This document shows positions 38,085 through 47,478 of a DNA stretch of 64,000 nt, piece by piece (the stretch's first letter is position 1; every line of letters begins with the position of its first letter). This DNA is from Acidimicrobiaceae bacterium (lineage in GTDB: Bacteria > Actinomycetota > Acidimicrobiia > Acidimicrobiales > RAAP-2). Below the pieces are notes generated by a model. That model did not search any database, was not told the origin of the DNA, and worked only from the letters and a program-made list of their open reading frames with translations. The stretch spans positions 34,063 to 98,062 of the forward strand of contig PNAH01000025.1 in NCBI GenBank assembly GCA_003170315.1, given 5' to 3'. The translations under genes were made by a program, and so were the position numbers.

Positions 38085-39272
38085 ATGACGAACGGACCGA
38101 TCACAATCGGCTACAGCCTTCCTCTGACCGGACCGCTGGGCGCGAATGGTCAAACGGCTCGGCTCACGCACCAGATCTGGCAGGAGGACGTCAACGCGCG
38201 CGGCGGACTGTTGGGCCGTGAAGTCGCACTGGTGTGCATCGATGACGAGTCGAACGCAGCATCCGTGGCGGGAATCTACGAGACATTGCTCTTCGAACAT
38301 CGTGTCGACCTGCTGCTCGGTGGCTACGGCAACAATTCGATTAGTCCCGCCATGCCATTCGTAGTCAAGAATGCGAAATTCTTCGTTGGTCTTATGGGAC
38401 TGGGAGTGAACAACGATCTGCACTACGACCGTTACTTCGCGATGATTCCTACCGGATCTGATCCGAACGTCGCGCTGACCGAGGGCTTCTTTTACACGGC
38501 CGCTCGACAGTCGCCCCGGCCAAAGACGGTCGCGATTCTCGCTGCGGATGCCGACTTCACTAAGAACCCGATTACCGGAGCGCGAATCAACGCAGCGCAA
38601 TTCGATTTTGAGGTTGTGTCCGAGACCAAGTACAGCTTGGCGACCACCGACTTCGTCCCCATCCTGCAAGCGCTGGAACCACTGAACCCCGACGTGCTCT
38701 TCCTGTGCTCGTACTTGAACGACTCCGTGGGTCTCGTGCGCGCGATCCGCAATTCCGGCATTGCGCCGAAGGTAATCGGTGGCGCCATGATCGGCCCTCA
38801 GAGCACGTCGGTTCAAAAGCAACTAGGACCGCTCTTGAACGGCGTGGTCAATTACGAGTACTGGCTACCCACGGGGAAGATGGCGTTCCCCGGCGTCGAA
38901 GAACTCATCGCGAAGTATCAAGCACGAGCCTCGGGAACGACGGCTGACGAGCTCGGGTACTACGTCGTCCCGATGGCGTACGCCCAGTTGCAAGTGGTCG
39001 AGCAAGCCGTCAGGGAAACCGGGGGGCTCGTCGACGCCGACCTCGCCGAATACACGCACGCCGCGAGATTCCAAACGGTCGTGGGCGACGTGCGGTTCGC
39101 GGAATCAGGCGAATGGGCTCAGCCTCGCGTCCTTACGGTGCAGTTCCAGAACATCACGTCGAACGACGTCGCAGAGTTCACGAATCCCGACGCTCAAGCG
39201 GTGCTCTACCCCGCGGAGTACGTGAGCGGCACGATGACCTATCCGTACATTGCGCCTAGGGACAACGCATGA
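38085..39272 (+). CDS. periplasmic-binding-protein-fold (Leu/amide-binding, AmiC/UrtA-like) protein without signal peptide
   Basis: MTNGPITIGYSLPLTGPLGANGQTARLTHQIWQEDVNARGGLLGREVALVCIDDESN. Confidence 0.88.
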   Translation: MTNGPITIGYSLPLTGPLGANGQTARLTHQIWQEDVNARGGLLGREVALVCIDDESNAASVAGIYETLLFEHRVDLLLGGYGNNSISPAMPFVVKNAKFFVGLMGLGVNNDLHYDRYFAMIPTGSDPNVALTEGFFYTAARQSPRPKTVAILAADADFTKNPITGARINAAQFDFEVVSETKYSLATTDFVPILQALEPLNPDVLFLCSYLNDSVGLVRAIRNSGIAPKVIGGAMIGPQSTSVQKQLGPLLNGVVNYEYWLPTGKMAFPGVEELIAKYQARASGTTADELGYYVVPMAYAQLQVVEQAVRETGGLVDADLAEYTHAARFQTVVGDVRFAESGEWAQPRVLTVQFQNITSNDVAEFTNPDAQAVLYPAEYVSGTMTYPYIAPRDNA

Positions 39273-39616
39273 GCGTGTTGAACATCGCCGTCGTCGTGGC
39301 GAGTACCAATCATGATGCTGCGGTCGCGCGGTACAAGGAGCTGCTCGGGGCTGACGTCATCACGCAATTCGAGCTACCCGGCGGATCCTTCACGGTGAGC
39401 GTGCTGCCGGGGATATCCATCTTGAGCGGCAACGAACAGGTCCTGGCCCCCGTTCGAGAGTTGCGGGCCTCGTTGATGGTTGATTCACTGGCGCTCACAC
39501 GCGAACGATTGGAGCACACGGGATGGATTGTCGATGGCACTCTTGGGGCGCCAGGGAGTTTCATTGCGCGTGATCCTGACGGGAACGTCGTGGAGTTCGT
39601 GGAACGCTCGCCGTAG
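39269..39616 (+). CDS. VOC family protein
   Basis: LNIAVVVASTNHDAAVARYKELLGADVITQFELPGGSFTVSVLP...ARDPDGNVVEFVER. Confidence 0.85.
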   Translation: MSVLNIAVVVASTNHDAAVARYKELLGADVITQFELPGGSFTVSVLPGISILSGNEQVLAPVRELRASLMVDSLALTRERLEHTGWIVDGTLGAPGSFIARDPDGNVVEFVERSP

Positions 39617-39743
39617 AGGTGTCCCTTTTCGCAGTGGCCGTGCGCGACACGACTAAGGCTTTCCTAGATGAGACGCCTCGTACCAGCACTCTACGGTCGA
39701 CACGAGCCAAAGAAATACACGTTGAGCAAGCAAGGAGAGAACA

Positions 39744-40721
39744 ATGACGGTTGATACCGGCGCCGCAGGTGCCTTCGTAACGCGAGATTTTGCGCCGGTG
39801 CCCGAATCATCGCTCGGGCCCGTCGTCAACGATCAGGGTTATTACGTTGGTCGCATAGAGCGCAATCTCTATTGGGTGACCGATGGCGTCTACCAGTGCG
39901 GGTTCTTGACCACGCCAGACGGCGTCATCCTGTTGGACGCTCCGGCGACACTCGGTCACAACATCCAGCGCGCGATCGACGAAATCGCTTCCGCAAATGG
40001 CGTCAGCAACAAAGTGACCTATCTCATTCACTCTCACCACCACGCTGACCACGGAAGCGCGTCCTCATTGTTTGGCACGGACATTGTTCGCATTGGCCAC
40101 GAGGAAACGCGCAAGCTCATGCTCCGCGATAACGACCCGAACCGACCGGCGCCCGAAGAAACCTTCCAGGATGAACGCACCCTCGAGATTGGTGGTGAGC
40201 GCATCGAACTCGGCTGGCACGGCTCCAACCATTCGCCCGACAACAGTTACATCTACCTGCCGAATCACGACACGCTGATGCTCGTCGACATCATCAACGT
40301 TGGCTGGGTCCCGATCTACAGCCTCAATCTCGCTGTCGACGTTCCCGGGTACATCGCCGCCCCCGAAATCGCACTCGGTTACGAGTGGTCGCACCTCATC
40401 AGCGGTCACATGGGAAGGCTCGGCTCGCGCGACGACGTCGTCCTTCACCAGCAGTTCATCGGAGAGATCGTCGACAACTTGAGGGAGGTCTTCACCACGT
40501 TCGATCCCACGCAGTACTACCAGAAGTACTGGCCCAACATGTGGGCGTCGGTCTCTGAGCACCTGGACGAAGTGGCCCGCCGTGCCTGTGCGCCGCTCGC
40601 CGCAAAGTACGCCGGCCGAATCGCGGGCGCCGATATTGACTCATTCGTCGTGAGCACGGCGATTTGGATCCTCGAGTCGCTGCGACTGGACCTCGGTCTT
40701 GGAATTCAGGTTCACCCCTAA
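39744..40721 (+). CDS. MBL-fold metallo-hydrolase
   Basis: LIHSHHHADHGSASSLFGTDIVRIGHEETRKLML; metal motif HxHxDH intact. Confidence 0.92.
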   Translation: MTVDTGAAGAFVTRDFAPVPESSLGPVVNDQGYYVGRIERNLYWVTDGVYQCGFLTTPDGVILLDAPATLGHNIQRAIDEIASANGVSNKVTYLIHSHHHADHGSASSLFGTDIVRIGHEETRKLMLRDNDPNRPAPEETFQDERTLEIGGERIELGWHGSNHSPDNSYIYLPNHDTLMLVDIINVGWVPIYSLNLAVDVPGYIAAPEIALGYEWSHLISGHMGRLGSRDDVVLHQQFIGEIVDNLREVFTTFDPTQYYQKYWPNMWASVSEHLDEVARRACAPLAAKYAGRIAGADIDSFVVSTAIWILESLRLDLGLGIQVHP

Positions 40722-40739
40722 ACAAATAAAGGAGTTCAT

Positions 40740-41309
40740 ATGACTCGCATCGGCATCATTCTTGGAAGCACCCGACCCGGGCGGCGCGGCGAAGTGGTCG
40801 CGGAGTGGGTGAACGAGATCGCCCAGAAACGAACGGACGCTGAATTCGACCTCATTGATCTGGCGGACTACCCGCTACCGCACCTCGACGAGCCGATGCC
40901 ACCGGCCATGGGCCAGTATCAGAATCAGCACACCAAGGACTGGGCGGCGACCATCGCCCAATTTGATGGCTATGTCTTCGTGACGCCGGAATATAACCAC
41001 TCGACGTCCGGCGTACTGAAGAACGCAATCGACTATCTCTACGCCGAATGGAACAACAAAGCTATGGGTGTGGTGTCCTACGGCGTCATCGGTGGGGCGA
41101 GAGCTGCGGAGCACCTTCGACTGATCGCCGGCGAGCTGAAGATGGCGGCTGTGCGCACCAATGTGACCTTGTCATTGATCACCGACTTTAAGAACTTCAC
41201 GGACCTCGTACCTGGTGAGTATCAGGCTCCCGCGCTTGACACATTGCTCGGTGAGGTGATCGCCTGGAGCGAGGCACTCGCGCCGTTGCGCAACGTGGAA
41301 ATCGCGTAG
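40740..41309 (+). CDS. NADPH-dependent FMN reductase family
   Basis: RIGIILGSTRPGRRGEVVAEWV...VFVTPEYNHSTSGVLKNAIDYLYAEWNNKAMGVVSYGVIGGARA. Confidence 0.93.
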   Translation: MTRIGIILGSTRPGRRGEVVAEWVNEIAQKRTDAEFDLIDLADYPLPHLDEPMPPAMGQYQNQHTKDWAATIAQFDGYVFVTPEYNHSTSGVLKNAIDYLYAEWNNKAMGVVSYGVIGGARAAEHLRLIAGELKMAAVRTNVTLSLITDFKNFTDLVPGEYQAPALDTLLGEVIAWSEALAPLRNVEIA

Positions 41310-41330
41310 AGGGATAAAAGGAGCGAACGA

Positions 41331-42230
41331 ATGAGTGAGCAACAAAAAGCCGATCTCGACGTCACACTTCGTCAACGACCATTTGATCTCAGCGGTGACC
41401 TCGCAGCCTTACGGGCCGGCTTCGATGAAGTAATGAGGCATATTCCCGTTGCGGACGATGTCCGAAAGACTCGTATTGACCTAGGAGGAGTTGGGGCGGT
41501 CGAAGTCTCAATCGGCGGTATGGACTCTTCGAACGTGATCCTCTACTTTCATGGTGGCGTGTACGTGATCGGATCTGCCGACGCGACGATTCCGTTGGCC
41601 AGCGACCTCGCTCGGCGATCAAATGCCAAGGTCGTGAGCGTTGACTACCGACTTGCGCCAGAAAATCCCTATCCAGCTGCCGTCGAAGACGCCCGGACGG
41701 CCTACGAAGGACTGCTATCCCAAGGGATTGAGCCCAGCAATATCGCTGTGGCTGGCGAGTCGGCAGGTGCGGGCCTTGCAATCGCGCTCATGCTCGCTCT
41801 ACGAAGCGCAGGAATGCCGATGCCTTCATCAGGGTTCTTGATGTCGCCGTACGCTGATCTGACACTTTCTGGCGACTCCATTGTCGACAAGCGCGACGTC
41901 GACCCGCTTTTCACAAAAGAAGTCCTTCTCATGCGAGTGAGTGACTACGTCGCCGGGGGAGATCCTTCGAACCCATTCATCAGCCCGATATTCGGTGACT
42001 TGAGTGGACTGCCACCCTTGTTGATTCAAGTCGGCTCGCACGAGCTGCTTCTAAGTGACGCAGTTCGACTTGCGGAACGGGCGGCCGAAGATGACGTGGC
42101 CGTCGTCCTCGAAGTTACGCCCGGAGTGCCGCACGTGTTCCAGGGGTATGCGGCCATTCTGGACGAGGGTGACGCAGCGCTCAATCGAGCTGCGGAGTTT
42201 CTTATGGTCCATTTTTCTAAGAGTCGGTGA
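41331..42230 (+). CDS. alpha/beta hydrolase (HSL family)
   Basis: NVILYFHGGVYVIGSADATIPLASDLARRSNAKVVSVDYRLAPENPYPAAVEDARTAYEGLLSQGI...AGESAGAGLAI. Confidence 0.93.
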   Translation: MSEQQKADLDVTLRQRPFDLSGDLAALRAGFDEVMRHIPVADDVRKTRIDLGGVGAVEVSIGGMDSSNVILYFHGGVYVIGSADATIPLASDLARRSNAKVVSVDYRLAPENPYPAAVEDARTAYEGLLSQGIEPSNIAVAGESAGAGLAIALMLALRSAGMPMPSSGFLMSPYADLTLSGDSIVDKRDVDPLFTKEVLLMRVSDYVAGGDPSNPFISPIFGDLSGLPPLLIQVGSHELLLSDAVRLAERAAEDDVAVVLEVTPGVPHVFQGYAAILDEGDAALNRAAEFLMVHFSKSR

Positions 42231-42241
42231 GGAGGTACGAG

Positions 42242-43735
42242 ATGACAGACGGTCCAATCGATTCAATGCCAGATATTTCAGTTGGGGCCGGTCCCGACCC
42301 GAAACGATGGTCCATCCTCCTCGTCGTCGTCATTGCTCAATTGATGGTGGTGCTAGACGCTTCGATCGTGACCATAGCGCTGCCATCGGCGCAGCGATCG
42401 CTGCACTTTTCGGTCGCGAACCGACAGTGGGTCATCACGGCATACTCGTTGGCCTTCGGAGGCCTGTTACTTCTTGGCGGTCGAATTGCCGACTTCGCGG
42501 GCCGGCGAAGGATTTTCATCGTTGGATTGATCGGCTTCGCGGCCGCGTCAGCGCTGGGCGGCCTAGCTGTGGACCAGGCCATGCTCTTTGGGTCTCGAGC
42601 CCTGCAGGGCGCTTTCGCAGCGTTGATGGCTCCCGGGGCGTTGTCCATATTGACGAATACTTTCCAGGACAACCCAGGAGAACGCGCCAAGGCCTTCGGA
42701 GCCTACGGAGCCGTGGGGGGCGCCGGAGCGGCAATCGGGGTGCTCGCAGGAGGGCTCCTCACCGAGTACGCATCGTGGCGGTGGTGCTTTCTGATCAACG
42801 TACCCATTGCCTTGCTCACGGCGGTGGCCGCATCACGCGTTGTCCGAGAAACTCGGTCCATCGGAAAGACCGGATACGACATCCCTGGCGCAGTGCTTTC
42901 AACGGCGGGAATCGTCAGTCTCGTTTACGGCTTCACGAAGGCCGTCGCGGACGGCTGGTCGTCGGCAACGACGCTGAGTCTCGTCATTGGGGGTGTGATC
43001 CTATTAGTTGCCTTTGTGGTGGTGGAGGCCCGCTCGGCTTATCCACTCTTGCCGTTGCGCGTCGTCCTGGAACGGAATCGTGGGGGTGCCTACTTAGCGA
43101 CGTTGCTCATCGTCGTGGGAATGTTCGCCATGTTTCTGTTCGTGAGCTACTACATGCAGCTAATCCTTCATTACTCGGCTGCCAAAGCGGGCGTGGCCTT
43201 TCTTCCATTCGCGCTCGGAGTGATCGTCGCCGCCGGGTTGGCGACCCCACTCGTGCCAAAAGTTGGCCCCCGCATTGTCATATCTTCCGGCCTACTTATT
43301 GCCGGCGGGGGCATGTTGTGGTTGACCCAGATCGGCGTGCACACCTCGTATTGGACTCACCTGCTGCCTCAACTGATAGTCATGAGCCTCGGCATGGGTC
43401 TGGCTTTCCCCGCACTGAGCAGTACCGCACTGACCAAAGTGAGACCGGAAGATTCCGGTGTGGCGAGTTCGCTGCTCAATGCTTCGCAACAAGTTGGTGC
43501 GTCCCTCGGAGCGGCGCTGCTCAACACCATCGCCGCCACAGCGACAGCCAGTTATATCGTCGCTCACGGAACGAGTCTCACGGAAGAGGCAATAGTGCAC
43601 GGGTTTACAGTGGCCTTTGCCGTTGGGGCCGCAATTCTGGCGGCGGGCGCGATCGTCAGTGCACTGCTCGTCCAGGGCCCGACGAAGGCATTTCTGAACC
43701 CGGTGGCCGCGAGTGCTAGTGAACTCCAACCATGA
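42242..43735 (+). CDS. MFS transporter, DHA2 (14-TM drug exporter) family
   Basis: LMVVLDASIVTIALPSAQRSLHFSVANRQWVITAYSLAFGGLLLLGGRIADFAGRRRIF. Confidence 0.94.
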   Translation: MTDGPIDSMPDISVGAGPDPKRWSILLVVVIAQLMVVLDASIVTIALPSAQRSLHFSVANRQWVITAYSLAFGGLLLLGGRIADFAGRRRIFIVGLIGFAAASALGGLAVDQAMLFGSRALQGAFAALMAPGALSILTNTFQDNPGERAKAFGAYGAVGGAGAAIGVLAGGLLTEYASWRWCFLINVPIALLTAVAASRVVRETRSIGKTGYDIPGAVLSTAGIVSLVYGFTKAVADGWSSATTLSLVIGGVILLVAFVVVEARSAYPLLPLRVVLERNRGGAYLATLLIVVGMFAMFLFVSYYMQLILHYSAAKAGVAFLPFALGVIVAAGLATPLVPKVGPRIVISSGLLIAGGGMLWLTQIGVHTSYWTHLLPQLIVMSLGMGLAFPALSSTALTKVRPEDSGVASSLLNASQQVGASLGAALLNTIAATATASYIVAHGTSLTEEAIVHGFTVAFAVGAAILAAGAIVSALLVQGPTKAFLNPVAASASELQP

Positions 43736-44160
43736 GTTCGCCGATAGACGAACTTCACGAATGGAATCGCAAGATGGTTGAAGAGTTTCGCGCCAACGGA
43801 GGCAAGCCCGGCGGGCCCTTTGCGGGATCGCCCTTGCTGTTGCTCCACACGATTGGTGCCCGTACCGGTGAAGAACGTATCAATCCCTTGATGTATCAAG
43901 ACCTCATGAACGGCAAGGTCGCGGTGTTCGCTACTGCGAATGGTGCGCCAACTCACCCTGACTGGTACTACAACCTCGTCGTAGACCCGAACGTCAGCGC
44001 GGAGATTGGGATTGAGTCACGCCGGTTTCGTGCATCCACCGCACTCGGCGAAGAACGAGAAGAGGTCTGGTCTCTACAGAAGCTACGCTTCCCAAGTTTC
44101 GCCGATTTCGAGGAATTGACGGTCCGACAGATCCCAGTTGTCATCCTCGATCCAAGGTGA
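43732..44160 (+). CDS. nitroreductase/deazaflavin-dependent (Ddn-like) oxidoreductase
   Basis: NRKMVEEFRANGGKPGGPFAGSPLLLLHTIGARTGEERINPLMYQ...HPDWYYNLVVDPNVSAEIG. Confidence 0.92.
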   Translation: MSSPIDELHEWNRKMVEEFRANGGKPGGPFAGSPLLLLHTIGARTGEERINPLMYQDLMNGKVAVFATANGAPTHPDWYYNLVVDPNVSAEIGIESRRFRASTALGEEREEVWSLQKLRFPSFADFEELTVRQIPVVILDPR

Positions 44161-44296
44161 TTCGGCGACAAGAGGTTGCGTTGATGTCATCCCACGACGA
44201 ACCAACATTCGAAGAGAAGGGAGAGAACTCACCGCTTCCACCCTCGCCTGAGTGCTCCACCTCAACAAATTGGGTCGCAACTCAGAATCATCCTCC

Positions 44297-44890
44297 TCAG
44301 GCCAGCGGACCCTGCTGTCTGATCGTCTCCACCGACTCCATTGCTTTGCGGAGTTTAAGTAGCCACTCGTCGGCGTTTGTCGCAACCAATTTGACGCACC
44401 AAGCCAACGCATCGGAACGACTGCGAGCTACGCCGCTATCGACCAGCGTGTCGAGAACCGTTCGCTCGGATTGGCGAAGTCGGGTCATTACCGGTATCGA
44501 CAGGTTGGTGAAGATTTCTTTGGTGCCGCCGATCTCGGCCCCCCAGCTAATGATCTTGCCGAAGTGATGCTGACCTTCTCGGGCTATCGTCATTCGCTCC
44601 TCTCGAGTCTCTTCACGGAACCTCTCAATTCGACCGGCTTCAGCGGCCGCTTTGGCTACGGGGTCGACCTCGTCGCCCAAGTCGGGCGCGGCTAGGCGTC
44701 CAATGATCAGTATTTCGTCGTGATCGATGGTCAGCGTCGGCGCCTGCTCGAACCAACTTTCGGGCAGGCGACCGATTATCCAGCCCGAAATCTTCTCGGA
44801 CGAGATTATCTCCGTCCCGCCTGCTGCTCGAGAGGGTCGTTCTCCTCGGGCACTTCTCTTCGATCGACTCGCAGATTCACGTGACTCCAT
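44297..44890 (-). CDS. hypothetical protein, C-terminal ribbon-helix-helix-like segment
   Basis: 197 aa; NLSIPVMTRLRQSERTVLDTLVDSGVARSRSDALAWCVKLV; AT-rich upstream region. Confidence 0.5.
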   Translation of the reverse strand: MESRESASRSKRSARGERPSRAAGGTEIISSEKISGWIIGRLPESWFEQAPTLTIDHDEILIIGRLAAPDLGDEVDPVAKAAAEAGRIERFREETREERMTIAREGQHHFGKIISWGAEIGGTKEIFTNLSIPVMTRLRQSERTVLDTLVDSGVARSRSDALAWCVKLVATNADEWLLKLRKAMESVETIRQQGPLA

Positions 44891-45079
44891 TAGTGTCTCC
44901 TATTAATAATTACTTAATTACAGTATATCAACTTACGAAGGTGGTGACGACGTCAGCGGCGGAATTACTAGCACGACTTTTGGTAACTTGATGCATCCGG
45001 TGAGCTACTGAGGAAGTGATGTCGATCGATCTGGTCCAGGCTCCATGCAGGACGTCGGTCCTCATCTGACAAACGACCA

Positions 45080-46153
45080 GTGCCTGTAAGAAGAGATCCT
45101 CAGAAAGGTAAAAGTCGAACCCGACAATTGTTCCGGATCGGCTTAGAAGTCCTGATCCTCGGAGCGTTGACAGTTTCTGTTTGGCTCGGGCGTGCGACCG
45201 TCATCCAATCAATCGGGATTGTTGAGCGGGCAGAGTGGATTTGGCTGCTTGCTGCGTGTGCCTTTGAACTCCTGTCGATGATGGCTTTCGCCCGTACTCA
45301 ACGAATAGTTCTACGAGCGGCGGGCGTTCGCGCGTCGATTCCGTCGGTGGCTGCAACAGCCCTGGTCGGCAATGCGATCTCGGTTTCGATACCCCTTATC
45401 GGTCCGGGAGCTGGGAGTGTTTTTACCTTCGGTCGATTTCGCCAAGTGGCCCATGATCCGGCGCCTGCCACCTGGACGCTGCTGATTTCTGGATTGATCT
45501 CCAATTCGGTTTGGATTCTTCTGATCGCGATTGGAGCGACTGTCTCTGGCAATGCACTGGCCGCCTTCGGCGGAGTGTTTGGCGGCGCTGCGGTAGTTCT
45601 CACGACAGTTGTTGGAGTATTGGCTCTGCATCGACCGCGTGCGAGAAAACTGATCATTCGAGGTGGAGCTCGAGTACTCCGTTCTGTTCAACGAGTGTGG
45701 GGCCGTCCCGCCGGAGACCCTGAGGACGTGACGCGGGCGACCCTCGACGAACTGTCCGCTTTTCGAATGCGACTTCGTGATTGGGTGCAAGCGTTCGGCC
45801 TCTCTGCCATTAATTGGCTCGCGAGCGTGGGTTGTTTCGTGGTTTCGGTTCTGGCCGTCAGATCCAGCGTGCCGTGGACAAGTGTCATCCTTGTCTATTG
45901 CGCTGGCGCCGCCGCGAGCAGTTTCAATATTACGCCAGGGGGTTTGGGAGTAACCGAGGGTGTGCTCACAGCAGGACTCGTCGCCTCGGGAATGAAACCG
46001 GGGGCGGCGCTCGGGTCCGCGTTGATCTTTCGGTTGGTCAGCTTTTGGCTCGTCACGCTGGTGGGCTGGATCATCTATTTCGGTCTTCGTCGAGGTACAG
46101 CGCTGCGTGGGCGAAATAACGAATCTGACGAACACGAAAAAGATGAGGGATGA
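45080..46153 (+). CDS. YbhN/UPF0104 lysylphosphatidylglycerol synthase TM-region-like membrane protein
   Basis: NAISVSIPLIGPGAGSVFTFGRFRQ...SSFNITPGGLGVTEGVLTAGLVASGM. Confidence 0.88.
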   Translation: MPVRRDPQKGKSRTRQLFRIGLEVLILGALTVSVWLGRATVIQSIGIVERAEWIWLLAACAFELLSMMAFARTQRIVLRAAGVRASIPSVAATALVGNAISVSIPLIGPGAGSVFTFGRFRQVAHDPAPATWTLLISGLISNSVWILLIAIGATVSGNALAAFGGVFGGAAVVLTTVVGVLALHRPRARKLIIRGGARVLRSVQRVWGRPAGDPEDVTRATLDELSAFRMRLRDWVQAFGLSAINWLASVGCFVVSVLAVRSSVPWTSVILVYCAGAAASSFNITPGGLGVTEGVLTAGLVASGMKPGAALGSALIFRLVSFWLVTLVGWIIYFGLRRGTALRGRNNESDEHEKDEG

Positions 46154-46361
46154 TAGGCACCAGTGAAATTCCTTTCACAGAAGCACCACCTGGCAATATT
46201 CAGTTCATCTTTGACATCGTTCAAACAAAACTTGACAAATGAAGTCATGCAAACCCGGTGAAAGCTTTGGATTCGGCAAGCAGAATTGGTCGAGCCTCTT
46301 GGCGTCACCAGCTTCCTAAGCTAAGGCCTTATAAATAGAGGGTTTTAGGCCAATTTCCAGA

Positions 46362-46408
46362 GCACCCCCAACGGGATTCGAACCCGTGCCGCCACCTTGA
46401 AAGGGTGG
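46362..46408 (-). repeat. tRNA-Glu 3' fragment (att site C)
   Basis: 47 bp identical to 51344-51390. Confidence 0.95.
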
Positions 46409-46485
46409 ACCAAGTGATATTTGGAATCCTGTGAAAGTGCTGATCAACTTGATGTTCTAATGACTCGTGTCGTCGTAGATTTCGC

Positions 46486-46509
46486 TTTGGGCATTCTACG
46501 GGCATTAAC
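46486..46509. repeat. 11-bp-phased GGGCAT pair next to att C
   Basis: ctttgggcattctacgggcattaa. Confidence 0.65.
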
Positions 46510-46567
46510 ACTATCCACTGCGTCCGCGACTTCTCCCGGAACCAAATTGGCGAGCGAAATGTGGTGC

Positions 46568-47476
46568 TCATTGACCTTCGGTATGTTGCTCCAAGTTAAT
46601 GTCAATACGGTTGCTATCGCGATAGTCCGCAGCGCAGACCTCTCGGTCAGTTCCACAGGATCGAACTGAGCATGGAACGCCTATGTCGTTGCCGACGGAT
46701 TCGACAACGTCGCCGATGAGCGCCCGAATGGTTTCGGCATCGATACCGGTGTGCGGCGTAATCAATACCAACTCCAACTTGGTCGGATTGGAGATGCTGT
46801 CAGTGATGACACGAAACTGGACGCCACGCAATGACTCTTCGGCGTCGATGACGGCACGCTCCAACGCCGGAATCATCTCGTCGTCCACTACCGTCGGAAG
46901 CGCCGGACGGTCTGCGCGATGCCCCAGTTCTTGGCCAAACTCGATCTGATCTTCACGGCTAGCGAATGCCGAAATGACATCACGCCCAACTAGGACGCCT
47001 TTGTCGAGCGGGATTTGGATACGAAGGTCAACTAACCATGCCCAATCGTCGGGATCAGATTTCCTTTCTTGCTCAGCAGTTTGGGCATTGGTCAAGTAGT
47101 TCTTCAGATTCGGAGCGGTTACGGCGTAGTAGTACAAGAATTGTGTGCGGCTCCTAATGCGCTGGATCTCGCCTGCCTTGAAGTGCTTCGAGCCGTTGAA
47201 CACGGGCGACGCGTGAATGAAGGGGATGTTCAACTTCTGAACGTCGCATGTTTGGTCGCGGATAATGAAAAACGGAGGCTCAGGTTCTGAGCCGACGCCA
47301 CCAACCTCAAGTGACCTCGGAGGATTGGGAAACACATGGTCCGTGGCCCAGCTCGATGCAACTACACCGGCTCGCGCAACATAAGCGGTCAAAGGGTTGA
47401 GTAGCAGGTGGCCCTGTTCAAAACGACCGCAAGCGGCAACCAAATCGGAATCGAATGGCAGAACGCTGCGCAGCAC
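46568..47476 (-). CDS. uncharacterised protein with FIIRDQTCDVQ motif
   Basis: 302 aa ORF, 2-nt gap to upstream HTH gene (operon). Confidence 0.65.
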   Translation of the reverse strand: MLRSVLPFDSDLVAACGRFEQGHLLLNPLTAYVARAGVVASSWATDHVFPNPPRSLEVGGVGSEPEPPFFIIRDQTCDVQKLNIPFIHASPVFNGSKHFKAGEIQRIRSRTQFLYYYAVTAPNLKNYLTNAQTAEQERKSDPDDWAWLVDLRIQIPLDKGVLVGRDVISAFASREDQIEFGQELGHRADRPALPTVVDDEMIPALERAVIDAEESLRGVQFRVITDSISNPTKLELVLITPHTGIDAETIRALIGDVVESVGNDIGVPCSVRSCGTDREVCAADYRDSNRIDINLEQHTEGQ

Positions 47477-47478
47477 GA

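Noticed and set aside
42055-43719. 554-aa plus-strand ORF
   Set aside because: Overlaps the clear MFS gene (42242-43735) and the alpha/beta hydrolase tail in another frame; Arg-rich, low-complexity shadow translation.
30439-46362. Prophage interpretation of the 16-kb segment
   Set aside because: No capsid, terminase, portal, lysis or replication genes; content is metabolic and regulatory.
27368-46408. Three tRNA-Glu-like copies as functional tRNA genes
   Set aside because: Each covers only the anticodon stem to 3' end; the acceptor 5' strand and D arm are missing, so they are integration scars rather than tRNAs.
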